64,000 nucleotides of DNA from Streptomyces sp. AP-93 (GTDB lineage: Bacteria; Actinomycetota; Actinomycetes; Streptomycetales; Streptomycetaceae). The position numbers and the translations under genes were made by a program. Positions 17,357 to 34,919 of this stretch are shown in pieces (the stretch's first letter is position 1; every line of letters begins with the position of its first letter). The DNA is taken from positions 1 to 64,000 of the forward strand of contig NZ_JALGBX010000028.1 of NCBI RefSeq assembly GCF_022808175.1. The letters are read 5' to 3'. The notes below the pieces were generated by a model that saw only the letters and a program-made list of their open reading frames with translations, was not told the origin of the DNA and ran no database searches.

Positions 17357-18637
17357 TTATCCCGCGGCACCCGCCTCGGCTGCCGACGCCCCGTCCGAGG
17401 TCTTCAGCTGCGCGTCGAGTCGCCACAGTTCGGGATAGAACAGGGCCACCAGCCCCGCACCGACGACGCATACGGCGCCTCCCACGGCCACGGTCGTGGC
17501 GGGGCCGAGGAACGAGGCCCCGAGACCGGCCAGGACACCGCCGAGGGCGGGAGCCGTCATCGCCTGTGCGAGCCACAGGCTTCCGACGCGCCCCTGCAGG
17601 CGGTCGGGCGTGTGCTGCATGAGCAGGGTGCGCCGCAGAATCTCCGAGATGGTGTCGGCCATGCCGCCGAGCGCCAGGAAGAAGAGGCCGAATCCGAGCA
17701 GCGGACTCAGCCCGAAGGCCATGCAGGCGAGCCCGAAGGCGGCCACGGCGGCGAACAGTACACGCCCCGGGGAGCCGAGGCGCCCCGTCCAGCCGGAGGT
17801 GACCGAGGCCAGAGTCGCGCCGACCATCGGGGCCGTGGTGAGAATGCCGACCAGCTCAGGCCCGCCGCCGAACCGCTGTTCGGCGAGCTGCGGGAAGAGG
17901 GCGGCCGGGGTGGCGAACAGTGCCGCGCAGAGGTCCACGACCAGGACGGCGCCGACGATGCGGCTACCGCGTACGAAGGCGAATCCTTCACGCAGGGCGT
18001 CGAGCGGGCCGGGCTGCTCCTCGTCCGCTCCCTCCGGAGGCATCGGGCCGAGGCCGGCCAGGCAGAGCATGGTCACCGCGGTTCCGGCGGCGGCCACCGC
18101 GAAGGTGGTGGCGAGCCCGGGGCCCGCGATCAGCAGGCCTCCCAGGACGGGCCCGGCGATCGCTCCGATCGTGGTGGTGACCGTGATCAAAGCACCGGTC
18201 GCGGGCAGGAGTTCCTCGGAGACGAGGCTGGGAACCACGGCGGTCATGGCCGTCTCGGCCACCCCCTCGGTGAGGCCGAAGAGACCGCCCAGGAGATAGA
18301 TCACCCACAGCTGCGGGTGGTCGGACGCGGCATTGAACGAGAGCGCGGCGAAGGTGACGACCGCCCAGCAGCTGCCGACCATGATGAGGCGTTTGCGGTT
18401 CTGCCGGTCGGCGAGGATGCCACCGACGAGCAGGCCGGCCAGCAGGCCGGTCCCCAACACCAGACTGACGGCCGCCACCTGGGTGGACGAGCGGGATTGC
18501 CCGTACACCTGGACGACCACGCCCACCGAGGTGAGCCCTATGCACAGCAGGGAGAGGATCCGGGCCGCCAGGACGAGCGCCAACGCCCGGCTCCGGCGTA
18601 TCGGAGTCAGGTCCAAGCTCAGTTCTTTCAGGCGCAC
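17357..18637 (-). CDS. EntS-like MFS siderophore exporter
   Basis: Major facilitator protein of 426 aa with about 12 hydrophobic helices and the MFS loop motif GGILADRQNRKRLI near residue 75. Similar in layout to EntS-type exporters found in siderophore clusters. GTG at 18637 is preceded by AAAGGGG; the frame is open to ATG 18679, but that start has no RBS and abuts the iron box. Divergent from NRPS-2 across a shared iron box, which supports export of the newly made siderophore. Confidence 0.9.
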   Translation of the reverse strand: MRLKELSLDLTPIRRSRALALVLAARILSLLCIGLTSVGVVVQVYGQSRSSTQVAAVSLVLGTGLLAGLLVGGILADRQNRKRLIMVGSCWAVVTFAALSFNAASDHPQLWVIYLLGGLFGLTEGVAETAMTAVVPSLVSEELLPATGALITVTTTIGAIAGPVLGGLLIAGPGLATTFAVAAAGTAVTMLCLAGLGPMPPEGADEEQPGPLDALREGFAFVRGSRIVGAVLVVDLCAALFATPAALFPQLAEQRFGGGPELVGILTTAPMVGATLASVTSGWTGRLGSPGRVLFAAVAAFGLACMAFGLSPLLGFGLFFLALGGMADTISEILRRTLLMQHTPDRLQGRVGSLWLAQAMTAPALGGVLAGLGASFLGPATTVAVGGAVCVVGAGLVALFYPELWRLDAQLKTSDGASAAEAGAAG

Positions 18638-18688
18638 CAAGTCCCCTTTGCCCCACTCGATTATGATTTCCCCCGCCATGCGCTATGG

Positions 18689-18707
18689 CTGAATAAGGCT
18701 AGCCTAA
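18689..18707. promoter_or_regulatory. Iron box between the exporter and NRPS-2
   Basis: Core TAAGGCTAGCCTAA at 18694-18707, near-palindromic (13 of 19 consensus positions). It serves the divergent exporter (minus) and NRPS-2/NRPS-3 (plus) transcripts. Confidence 0.85.
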
Positions 18708-18727
18708 GTTAAGGTGCCCAACGAACT

Positions 18728-21700
18728 GTGTGGTTTCGAGGGGACGTGAACTTCTTGTCGGGTGCGAGCAGCGACAACATCGGCGACTTGGCAGCTCAGC
18801 GTGCTGAATTGATGCGCCGCCGCCTGGCCGAGCGAGGGGTGAAAGCCGCTTCCGGTCAAGCTCCCGTGTCGGCCCGCCACTTCGGCCCGGCTCCGCTTTC
18901 GGCTGCCCAGCGCCGGATGTGGCTCCAGCACGCTCTGGACCCGGAAGGCGTCGCGTACAACGTCTGTGTCGGCGCCCGTCTCACCGGGCCCCTGTCGGAG
19001 GAAGGCCTGGAGCGGGCACTGCGGACGGTCGTCGACCGTCACGAGGTGCTGCACTCCGTGTACCGTGCGGCCGACGACGGGGAGCCGACGCAGGTCGCGG
19101 TGGACTCGCAGGCACTGCGCTTCGACACCACCGACCTGTCCTCGCTGCCCGCGCCGGAACGCGAGGGTGCGGTGGACCGGGCGGCGTCCGAACTCGCCTC
19201 CCAGCCCTTCGATCTCACCGCCGACCTTCCGGTCAGGCTGAAGCTGTTGCGCCTTTCGGCGGAGGAGCACGTCCTGCTGCTGGTGGCCCACCACATCGCC
19301 TGGGACGACGCCAGCTGGTCCGTACTCCTCACCGAGTTGCGGGCCGTCTACACCGGGGGCGAACTGCCGGCGCTTGCCGCGCAGTACGCCGACATCGCCG
19401 TCCGCGAGGCGAAGCGGCCCGGCTGGACCGAAGAGGACCTCGGCTACTGGCGGCGCACCCTGGCCGACCCTCCCCCGCCGCTGCCCCTCGCCACCGATTT
19501 CTCCCGCACCGGGGACCGGGCCGAGCAGGGCGGCCGGATCACCCGTACGCTGCCCGCGACCCTCCGGGAGCGCGTGCACGCGACCGGCCGGTCGGAGGGA
19601 GCCACTCCCTTCATGGTCCTGCTGGCGGCGTTCAGCGCCCTGCTGCACCGCGTCGGCGGAACCGACGACCTGATGGTCGGCTCTCCGACCGTCCACCGCG
19701 AGGACCCCGGAGCCGACGCGCTCGTCGGCAATTTCGGCAACACCCTCGTGCTGCGCAGCCGCACCACGGCCGACACCACCTTCCGCTCCTTCCTCCGGGA
19801 CGTCCGCACGGTCTGCCTGTCCGCCTACGCACACCAGCGCGTCCCGTTCGACACCCTGGTGCAGGAGCTGCGCCCCGAACGGGCCGCCGGCCACCAGGTC
19901 TTCTTCGACGTGATGTTCTCCCTGCGCAGCGACGTGTGGGAGGGCTTCGACCTGCCCGGCGTACGGGTCACCGAACGTCCCGTGGACAACGGCGCGGCGG
20001 CGTTCGACCTGGCGATGGCCGCGATCCTGTCCCCCGACGGGACCCTCGGCCTGGACATCACCTACCGCACCGACCTCTACTCCGAGGCCACGGTCGAAGA
20101 TCTGATCCGTCGCTTCGAAACCCTGCTGGCCTCCGCGCTGGACCGGCCGGACACACCGCTCGGTGACATCGAGCTGCTGGGCCCGGGCGAGCGCGAGCTG
20201 GTCCTCGACACCTGGGGCAGCGACCGCCGTCCGCAACGGCACACGACCATCGCGGAGATGTTCCGCGCGCAGGCCCGGCGTTCCCCCGACGCCCAAGCCC
20301 TCGTCTGGGAGGCCGAAGGGCCGGGCTCCGCCGGCGGTTCCCTGACGTACCGGGAGCTGGACGAGCGCTCGGACCTCCTCGCGGCCGAACTCGCCGCGCG
20401 CGGTGCCGTTCCCGAGAGAGTCGTGGCCATCGCGCTGCCCCGCTCCGAGAATTTCCTGATCAGCGCCCTGGCCGTGCTGAAGACCGGAGCCGCCTACCTG
20501 CCGGTCGACCCGGACTACCCGGCGGACCGGATCGCCATGATGCTGGAGGACGCCCGGCCGGCGCTCCTCGTGACCGAGAGCGGTACGGCTCCGCGGCTTC
20601 CCATAGCCGGCATCCCCGTCCTGCGGATCGACGACGCGGACCGGGGCGCGGACGCGCCCGCCCCGTTCGGAGTCTGTCCGGCCACCCCCGAGCAGGCCGC
20701 GTACCTCATCTTCACCTCGGGCTCGACCGGGCGTCCCAAGGGCGTCGTGGTCACCCACGTGGGCATACCGAGCCTGGTGTCGACCATGGCCGAGGAGCTC
20801 GGCGCGGGTCCCGGAGCCCGCGTCCTGCAGTTCGCGTCGATGAGCTTCGACACCTCGGTGTGGGAATGGACCATGGGTCTGCTCACCGGTGCCGCGCTCG
20901 TCATCGTTCCCTCCGACAAGCGGCTCGGGGTGCCGCTGGCGGAGTTCTGCGCCCGCCATGCCGTCACCCACCTGACCCTGCCGCCCGGCGTCCTCGCCAC
21001 GCTGCCGGACGAGCGGGCCCTGCCCGCCGATGTCACCCTCATCGTGGCCGGTGAGGCGTGTCCGCCCGAGATGATGCGGCGGTGGTCGGCGACCACCCGC
21101 ATGTTCAACTCGTACGGCCCCACCGAGACGACCGTCGACGCCACCCTGTGGGCCTGCTCACCGGATCACCCGCGCCCGGTCGTTCCCATCGGGCGCCCCG
21201 TGCACAGCACTTCGGTGCGGCTCCTGGACGACCGTCTCCGTCTCGTCGCGCCCGGCACTCCAGGTGAGCTCTTCGTGGCGGGCGAAGGCCTGGCCCGCGG
21301 ATACCTGGACCAGCCGGACCTCACGGCCTCACGCTTCGTCGCCGACCCCTACGGCGCTCCGGGGTCGCGGATGTACCGCACCGGAGACCTGGCCCGCTGG
21401 ACACCCGACGGGATCCTGGAATACCTGGGCCGGGTGGACCACCAGGTCAAGATCCGCGGCTTCCGGGTGGAGCCCGGCGAGATCGAACAGCTGCTGCGCG
21501 CGGACGCCGAGGTCGCCCAGGCGGCCGTCATCGCCCGCGAGGACACTCCGGGCGACCTCCGCCTGGTCGCCTACGTCACGCCTTCGGCGCCCGGCGGCCG
21601 GCCCGACACCGCGCGGCTGCGCGCGGAACTCGCGGTGACGCTGCCCGACCACATGGTCCCGGCCGCCATCGTGCCGCTGGAGGAGCTGCCGCTGACCAGC

Positions 21701-24700
21701 AACGGCAAGCTCGACCGCCGGGCCCTGCCCGTGCCCGTGTACAAGGCCACGGTCGGCCGCGCCCCGGCGAGCGCCGAGGAAGCCCGCCTGTGCCTGCTCT
21801 TCGCCGACGTGCTGGAACTTCCCGAAGTCGGCCCGGACGACGACTTCTTCGAGCTGGGCGGGCACTCCATGCTCGCCGCAAAGCTGATCAGCCGCATCGA
21901 CTCCGAACTGGGCTTCCGCCCGCGGCTGCGCGCCCTCTTCGACGCACCGACCCCCGCCGGCATCGCCCGTCTGTCCGGTGCGGCGGCCACCGGCCCGGCC
22001 ACCGGACTTCCTGCGCTCCGTCCCCGTGACGGCGGCGGCCCGGCGCCGCTGTCCTTCGCCCAGCAGCGGCTGTGGGTCCTCAGCCGTCTGGAGGAAGCCG
22101 GCGCGGCCTACAACATTCCGCTGGCCCTGCGGATCGAGGGGCCGCTGGACACCGCGGCCCTGCACGCCGCCGTGCGGGACGTGGCCGGCCGTCACGACAT
22201 CCTGCGTACCGTCTTCCTGGAGGAGAACGGCAGCCCGGTGCAGGTCGTCCTGCCCGAGTTCCGGGCGGCGGGCCTGGAAGTGCGCACCGTCGCCAAGGCC
22301 GACCTGGAGGCCGCGCTGACCTCCGCCTCGGCGCACGTCTTCGCCCTGGCGGAGGAACCGCCCCTGCGGACCACGGTCTTGCACCTCGGTCAGGACGACC
22401 ACGTCCTGCTCCTGCTCCTGCACCACATCGCCGGTGACGGTCAGTCCCTGCAGGTCCTCGTGGGTGAGCTCGCGGAGGCCTACGAGGCCCGCCGCGGCGG
22501 CGCGGCCCCCGCGTGGCAGCCCCTCCCGGTGCAGTACGGCGACTTCGCCGTCTGGCAGCGTGAGGCGCTGGGCGACCCCGCCGACCCGCAGAGTCCGGCC
22601 GCCGTGCAGGCGGCGTACTGGCGGGCGGCGCTCGACGGTGCTCCCGACGAGCTGCGGCTGCCGACGGACCGGCCGCGGCCGGCCGAGTCCGGCAACACCG
22701 GCGGCCTGACCCGCTTCGAGGTCGGCCACGACACCGCACGCGCCGTGCGCGAGCTGGCGGGCCGGCTGGGCGTCACCCCCTTCATGGTCTACCAGGCCGC
22801 CGTGGCCGTCCTGCTGGGACGGCTCGGGGCTGGCGAGGACATTCCCCTCGGCACCCCGGTCGCGGGCCGCCCCGACGCGGCGCTCGAAGGCATGGTCGGG
22901 TTCTTCGTCAACACGCTCGTGCTGCGCACCGACATCTCGGGCTCGCCGTCCTTCGAGGAGCTGCTGCTCCGGGTCCGGCGCTCCAACCTCGACGCGTACG
23001 ACCACCAGGACCTGCCGTTCGAGCGGCTCGTCGAGATCCTGAACCCGCCGCGCTCCACGGCCCGCCACCCGCTGTTCCAGGTGATGGTGGTGCACCAGAG
23101 CGGCACCGCCTCCGAACTCCCCGTCGAGGGCCTGCGTTCGCGTCCCCACGTCGTGGCCACCGAGACGGCGACCTTCGACCTCAGCCTGACGTTCATCGAG
23201 GACTTCGACCCCGACACCGAGCCGGGCGACGTCAGCGGCTTCGCCGAGTACAGCCGTGACCTCTTCGACCGCTCCACGGTCGACGCCTTGACGGCGCGCC
23301 TGGGCGGGCTGCTGGCTTCGCTGGTCAGCCGGCCCGAACTGCCCGTGGACCGGCACGACCTCCTCTCCGCCGAGGAGCGCGCGGTGTTGCTCGCCCCGCC
23401 GGTCCCCGCACCCTCCGCACCCGCCCTGCACGTGGTGGTGGCGCGGCAGGCAGCGCTGACTCCCGACGCCGTGGCCCTGGTGACCAGGGGCGCCGACGGC
23501 GCCCTTGAGTACATGACGTACGCGCAGCTCGACGCCGCTGCGGACCGGACGGCCCAGCTGCTGGCGAGCCGCGGCGCCGGCCCGGAGAAGCTGGTCGCGC
23601 TCGCCCTCCCCCGCCGCCACATGGTGCCCGCCCTGCTCGGTGTGCTGCGGTCGGGCGCCGCGTTCCTTCCCCTGGACACGGCCTATCCCCCGGAGCGACT
23701 GGCCGAGACCCTGCTCGACGCTGCACCGGTGTGCGTCCTCACCTCCAGGGAACTCGGCTTCACCCCGCCCGGCGGTGTCGACGTCCCGACGGTGTTCCTG
23801 GAGGACCCGGCCCCCGCCGGATCCCCCGTGCCGACGGGTGCGGTGGACCCGCAGGGCGCCGCCTACGTCATCTACACCTCCGGCTCCACCGGGAAGCCCA
23901 AGGGTGTCGTCGTATCGCACGCCAACCTGTCCAACCTGTTCTCGGCGCACACCTCGACCCTGTTCCCGCCCGAGGTGCCCGAGGCAGGAGGCCGACGCAT
24001 CCGCGTGGGCCACATCGCCTCCTTCGCCTTCGACGCCTCGCTGGACCCGGTGGTCCTGATGGCGGGCGGCCACGAGCTGCACGTCCTCGACGAGGACACC
24101 TACCCCGACGCCGAAGCGGTGGCCGGCTACGTCGCGGCGCAGGAGATCGACTACCTGGACCTGACCCCCGCCCACCTGCAACAGCTGATGAAGCACGGCC
24201 TCCTCGCCGAAGACAGGCACCGCCCGGTGCTCCTCGGCCCCGGCGCCGATGCCATGCCCGACGCCCTGTGGCGGGAGCTCGGCGAGAACGGGGCGGTGAC
24301 CGCCTACAACTTCTACGGGCCGACGGAGTGCACCGTCGACTCCGTCGTGGCCAAGGTCACCGGGCAGGGAGCGCCCCGCATCGGACGGCCCATCGCGGGC
24401 GCCGGCGCGTACGTGCTCGACGCGCGTCTGAGCCCGGTCCCCGCGGGCGTCACGGGCGAGCTGTACATCACCGGCGCCGGGCTCGCCCGCGGCTACCTCG
24501 GACGCGCGGCCCTGACCGCCGAGCGGTTCGTCGCGGCCCCGTTCGGCGAGCCCGGCGAGCGGATGTACCGCACGGGTGACCTCGCGCGGTGGACGGCCGA
24601 CGGCGAGCTGGAATGCCTCGGCCGCGCCGACCACCAGGTGAAGATCCGGGGGTTCCGCATCGAACCCGGCGAGATCGAGGCGGTCCTCGGCCGGCACGAC

Positions 24701-26679
24701 GGCGTGAGCGAGGTCGCGGTCATCGCCCGGGACGACCTGCCCGGCTCGCGCCGCCTGGTGGCGTACGTGGTTCCGGCCCCCGGCCGCGCCGCCGATCCCG
24801 AGGGCTGGCGCGCGCACGCGTCGGCGCTGCTCCCCGAGCACATGGTGCCTTCGCTGTGGGTGGCGCTGGAAAGCCTGCCCCAGTCCGGCAACCGCAAGCT
24901 GGACCGGGCCGCGCTGCCCCTGCCCGAGCTGCCCGTCGCGGGCGGCGGCCGGAGCCCGGCGACGGAGGCGGAGCGCGTCTTCCGGGACCTGTTCGCCGAC
25001 CTGCTGGGCCAGGAAGGCGTGGACGTCGACAGCAACTTCTTCGAACTGGGCGGCGACAGCATCGTCTCCATCCAGCTGGTGAGCCGGGCCCGCGCCGCGG
25101 GCTGGTCCGTCGGGCCCCGCGAGGTGTTCCGCCACCAGAGCCCGGCCGCGCTGGCGGCGGTCGCCACGCCGCTGGCCGGCGCCGCCACGGCGCCCGCCGA
25201 CCCGGGTACCGGCCGGATCGCCGAAACCCCGATCATGGCCTGGCTGCGCGAGCTCTCCGAGTCCGTCGACCCGCCGGCGCCGATCGACGCGTACAGCCAG
25301 GGCATGACGCTCGTGACCCCGGGCGGACTGACGCGGGACCGGCTCGTCTCGGTGCTGCAGACGGTGCTCGACGCCCATCCGGTGCTGCGTTCGTCCCTGG
25401 TGCGCACGGATGACCGGCGGTGGGCCCTGGACGTGCCGGAGCCCGGTACGGTCCGGGCCGAAGACCTGCTCCGGATCGCCGCCGCAGACCTCGCGGACGA
25501 GGCCGCTGCCGCCGCCGACCGGCTCCGGCCCGCTGACGGAACGATGCTTCAGGCGGTGTGGCAGCCCGGCGCCGATCCGGCTGCCGCGGGACAGCTGGTC
25601 CTCGTCATCCACCACCTGGTGGTCGACGGGGTGTCGTGGCGGATCCTGTGCGCCGACCTCGCGGCGGCCTGGCAGGGGGACGACCCGACGGCCGCCCCGA
25701 CGGGGACGTCCGTACGGACGTGGTCCGACCGGCTCCGCGCCTACGCGGCCGACGGCGCCCCGACCAGGGCCGAGAAGTGGACGGCCGCTCTGAGTGACGG
25801 AGTCAGCCTGCCCGGCCTCCCCTTGGACCCGGCACGCGACACCACGGGCACCTCGCGCCGGCACACGGTGGAGGTCGGACCGGAGCTGACGGGGGCTGTG
25901 CTCTCGCAGATTCCGGCCGCGTTCCACTGCGGCACCGAGGACGTGCTGCTGACCGCTCTCGCCCTGTCGCTGTCCGAGCAGAGCCGCAGCCGGCCCGGCT
26001 CCGGCGGGGCCGACACCGGTGTCGTCGTACAGCTGGAGGGCCACGGCCGCTACGAGTCCGCCGTTCCCGGTACCGACCTGTCGCGCACCGTCGGCTGGTT
26101 CACCACGGTCCATCCCGTACGGCTGGACGCCGGCCGCGTCGACCCCACGACCGCCAGGCACGGGGGGCCGGAAGTGGGCCAGGCGCTCAAGGCCGTGAAG
26201 GAGCAGGTGCGGGCCGTTCAGGACGGCGGCGACGGCGGTCTGGAGTTCGGCGCCCTGCGCCACCTGAACCCGGACACCGCCGGCGAACTCGCCGCCCTGC
26301 CCGTGCCCGAGATCTGCTTCAACTACCTCGGACGCATCGGTGGCGGTGAGGGACGGACCCCGTGGGAGCCCATCGCCGGTGAGGCCGGTCTCTTCCACCG
26401 CACCGACCCGGCCCTGCCCCTCGGGCATCGCCTGGAGATCGACGCCCTCGTCGCCGCAGACCCCCGCGGCCCGGTCCTGCGCGCCACCTTCTCCTGGGCC
26501 GGGGAGGCAGTGGACGAAGCGGGGGTACGGTCCCTCGCCGACGCCTGGCTCGCCTACCTGGACGCGCTGTCCGTGCACGCGGACAACCCCGACGCCGGTG
26601 GCTGGACGCCCTCCGACCTCTCCCTGACTGGCCTCAGCCAGGACGAGATCGACGATTTTGAATCCGATTGGAGCCTTTC

Positions 26680-26683
<4 letters not shown>
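18728..26683 (+). CDS. NRPS-2: C-A-T-C-A-T-E
   Basis: 2651-aa dimodular synthetase. Approximate domains: C1 50-480, A1 500-1000, T1 1010-1080 (LGGHSM), C2 1100-1540 (HHIAGDG), A2 1560-2060, T2 2070-2145 (LGGDSI) and E 2160-2600 (HHLVVDGVSW, GHGR, TVGWFTT, FNYLG). C1 has HHIAWDD in place of HHxxxDG. Manual pocket readings: A1 D-T-W-T-I-A-S-V-D-K, closest to arginine-type codes, low confidence; A2 D-A-D-D-L-P-F-V-D-K, unassigned. The E domain implies a D-residue from module 2, matching the DCL-like first C domain of NRPS-3. The start is ambiguous (GTG 18728 or TTG 18755, the latter with GAGGGG 11 nt upstream). Translationally coupled to NRPS-3. Confidence 0.95.
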
Positions 26684-33018
<6,335 letters not shown>

Positions 33019-33020
33019 TC

Positions 33021-33056
33021 CACGGGGCCCGGGCTCACAACGGCCCGGGCCCCGTG
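33021..33056 (+). terminator. Terminator of the NRPS-2/NRPS-3 operon
   Basis: Perfect 14-bp stem (CACGGGGCCCGGGC / GCCCGGGCCCCGTG) with an 8-nt loop, starting 2 bp after the NRPS-3 stop codon. Confidence 0.85.
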
Positions 33057-33137
33057 GGCCGTAGCGTCACGGGCGGCCGCAACCGTGTCGCGTCGCTGAT
33101 CGGCCAGAACCCCCTTCCCCCCACACCCATAAAACAA

Positions 33138-33156
33138 TAAGGTTTGCCTTACCTAA
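33138..33156. promoter_or_regulatory. Iron box upstream of the double-HTH gene
   Basis: TAAGGTTTGCCTTACCTAA matches 15 of 19 iron-box positions. It is about 220 bp upstream of the GTG at 33375. The rest of the 33057-33374 interval holds no other feature I can support. Confidence 0.8.
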
Positions 33157-33374
33157 ATTTGACGGAATGGTCCATCAACTCCCCGGAATCCGGCGCCCGT
33201 TGTCACCGATGCGGGGCATCGGCCGCGTCCGTACGCCCTTGGCAGTCGGGTCGGATTCCGCATCGGCCTCACCACCATCCAGAAGATCCATTTCATGGGA
33301 TCACTCCTTCAGCGGGCCACGAGCCCCACAATGAACGCGGAGAACGACGTAGTCCGGCAGGAGGCTTGCGGAAA

Positions 33375-34001
33375 GTGAAGAACCCGGAACCGGATCAGCT
33401 GGCCCAGCGCCAGGAGTGGGCGAAACTGCTGATCGCCGAGCTCGCCTCGTCCCCCGACATCGACGAGGCGTTGACCACTGCGGTCCACGGCCGGCGAAAT
33501 CTCGCCGCCGAGACGAACCTCCGACGTGCCAACGCGCTCCACGCGGCCGCGATGGGGCTCGGGCCCGCAGGATGCGCCACCGCAGCCGGAGTCTCGGAGT
33601 CCATTCTCGCGAGCTGGCGCAAGGACCCTTCCTTCGACAACGCCATGGCGTCGGCATCGGCCCTCGCCGTCGCGCACGAGGTCGCCCCGCGTGGACGGAT
33701 CAATGGACTCGGCCTCCACCTGGTTCTTCGATCCATCCTCCAGGGGGCCTTTCTCGGCACTGCGGCTGCGAGCATCGGCCTGAGGAGCGACCAGATCCTA
33801 CGGATACGCCGCGAGAATCCGCTGATCGACAGTCTCATCGAGACAGCCGTGGCCCAGGGGCGAGTCCGGCGCCCCAAGCGGCGGCTCAAGCACCCGTTCT
33901 CCTACCGGCTGGTCGACCGCACCGAAGCCTCCAGCGCCGGCGCCCCACCGGCTACGGCGGACCGGCAAGACCGTCCGGAGGGCCGCGGGCACCAACGCTG
34001 A
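33375..34001 (+). CDS. Putative DNA-binding protein with two helix-turn-helix-like segments, iron-box controlled
   Basis: 208-aa protein of no family I can name. Two stretches look like HTH units: roughly residues 60-80 (GPAGCATAAGVSESILASWR) and a second near residues 120-140 (GTAAASIGLRSDQILRIRRE). The arrangement resembles small terminase-like or transposase-type HTH proteins. The C-terminus is basic (RVRRPKRRLKH). GTG at 33375 has AGGAGG 10 nt upstream; the frame runs back to 33144, but that part is promoter DNA containing the iron box. A regulatory role in the siderophore locus is inference from position only. Confidence 0.7.
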   Translation: MKNPEPDQLAQRQEWAKLLIAELASSPDIDEALTTAVHGRRNLAAETNLRRANALHAAAMGLGPAGCATAAGVSESILASWRKDPSFDNAMASASALAVAHEVAPRGRINGLGLHLVLRSILQGAFLGTAAASIGLRSDQILRIRRENPLIDSLIETAVAQGRVRRPKRRLKHPFSYRLVDRTEASSAGAPPATADRQDRPEGRGHQR

Positions 34002-34023
34002 TGCGCCACCACACCCCCGTACA

Positions 34024-34042
34024 GTAGGTAAGGCAAACCTAT
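34024..34042. promoter_or_regulatory. Iron box upstream of the BlaI-type regulator
   Basis: GTAGGTAAGGCAAACCTAT matches 15 of 19 consensus positions, about 50 bp before the BlaI-family start codon. A GACGTC-containing direct repeat follows at 34046-34058. Confidence 0.8.
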
Positions 34043-34090
34043 ATAGACGTCGGACGTCGTGGTCCGGTGCAGTAGCGGGGCGGTAGCAGG

Positions 34091-34471
34091 ATGGCGGAGG
34101 AAGGCCAGGACGCGAGGCGTCCGCACGGTGAGCTCGTCGCGGACGTACTGGCGATCCTGTGGGCGGCCGACAAGCCGATGACGCCGCAGCAGATCAACGC
34201 CGCCCTCGGCCGGGACCTGGCGAGAACGACGGTGACGACGATCCTGGTCCGCCTGTACGAGAAGGGCACGGTCCTGCGGACCCGCGAGGGCCGGGGATTC
34301 GCCTACGCCGCGGCGGACGACGCGGCAGGCCTGGCGGCCGGCCGCATGCACCGGGAACTCGACCGGGGACCCCAACGCGATCTGGTCCTGAAGCGGTTCG
34401 TGTCCTCGCTGTCCGGAGATGACGAGGACGCGCTCAGGCGCCTGCTCCTGGAGGCAGAGGAAGGCGCATGA
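34091..34471 (+). CDS. BlaI/MecI/CopY-family transcriptional repressor
   Basis: 126-aa winged-helix repressor. The N-terminal region (VADVLAILWAADKPMTPQQINAAL, then LARTTVTTILVRLYEKGTV and REGRGFAYAA) is the Penicillinase-repressor fold; the C-terminal half is the dimerisation region. Such proteins are normally inactivated by proteolysis triggered by an M56/BlaR1-type membrane peptidase encoded just downstream. Here that partner starts within 4 nt but is a remnant (34468-34797). The iron box in front suggests expression under iron starvation. Confidence 0.88.
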   Translation: MAEEGQDARRPHGELVADVLAILWAADKPMTPQQINAALGRDLARTTVTTILVRLYEKGTVLRTREGRGFAYAAADDAAGLAAGRMHRELDRGPQRDLVLKRFVSSLSGDDEDALRRLLLEAEEGA

Positions 34472-34797
34472 CCCTCGCCCTCGTCCTGGTCGTGCTGCCC
34501 CTGACCCTTCCCTGGGCCGCGGCGGCCGCGACCCGGGCGTCCACTGGCGACGCCGTGTCCGACGGCGACCTCCTGGTCGTACCGGACGGCGACCCGCACG
34601 CCTTCGCACTGCCCGCGTGGCGGGGGCGCGCCGGCCGGGTCGTCGTGACGACGGGCATGCTCCGCACTCCCGGCCCGCCCGCTCACCGCCAGGGCTCTGC
34701 TCGCCGGCTGAACCACGCGACTGACGACATTGACGTAGACCAATCGCTCCAGGTCACGTATGGTGAGCCTAGGTTTACCTCACCATGCCGGAACTGA
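34468..34797 (+). pseudogene. Remnant of an M56 (BlaR1-like) membrane peptidase
   Basis: The first 22 residues (MTLALVLVVLPLTLPWAAAA) match the usual start of streptomycete M56 peptidases. The sequence then jumps to a DLLVVPDGDPHAFALP...GRVVVTTGMLR segment that normally lies about 100 residues further on. It ends before the HExxH zinc motif and the later membrane helices, running into unrelated sequence. An internal deletion plus 3' truncation is the simplest reading. The ATGA overlap with the BlaI gene is the normal operon arrangement. Confidence 0.75.
34760..34786. promoter_or_regulatory. Palindromic operator candidate (weak iron box or MarR site)
   Basis: 8-bp perfect arms ATGGTGAG / CTCACCAT around an 11-bp core. 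The 19-mer at 34764-34782 matches the iron box at 13 of 19. It overlaps the start of the tiny ORF at 34785 and lies 140 bp before the MarR gene, so autoregulation by MarR is an equal possibility. Confidence 0.45.
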
Positions 34798-34898
34798 AGG
34801 GCTTCCTTCACCCCGAGCTGAGTGCGCCCGGCTTCCTCGCACGGCAGTACGCCACGGACGACGCCTGTCTGCGCGTCCCGGGCCGGAGGGTTATCTAA
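34785..34898 (+). CDS. Small ORF, 37 aa, unknown
   Basis: ATG at 34785 to TAA at 34896-34898, encoding a 37-residue peptide beginning MPELKGFLHPEL. No Shine-Dalgarno is evident, and the ATG is inside the palindrome. It may be a truncated gene start or a leader upstream of the MarR gene. No recognised family. Confidence 0.3.
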   Translation: MPELKGFLHPELSAPGFLARQYATDDACLRVPGRRVI

Positions 34899-34919
34899 GG
34901 CCCGGCGATTGGATGCGAC

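Noticed and set aside
21329..26578. 1749-residue minus-strand frame opposite NRPS-2
   Set aside because: Same artefact: its composition mirrors the sense NRPS codons and no domain is recognisable.
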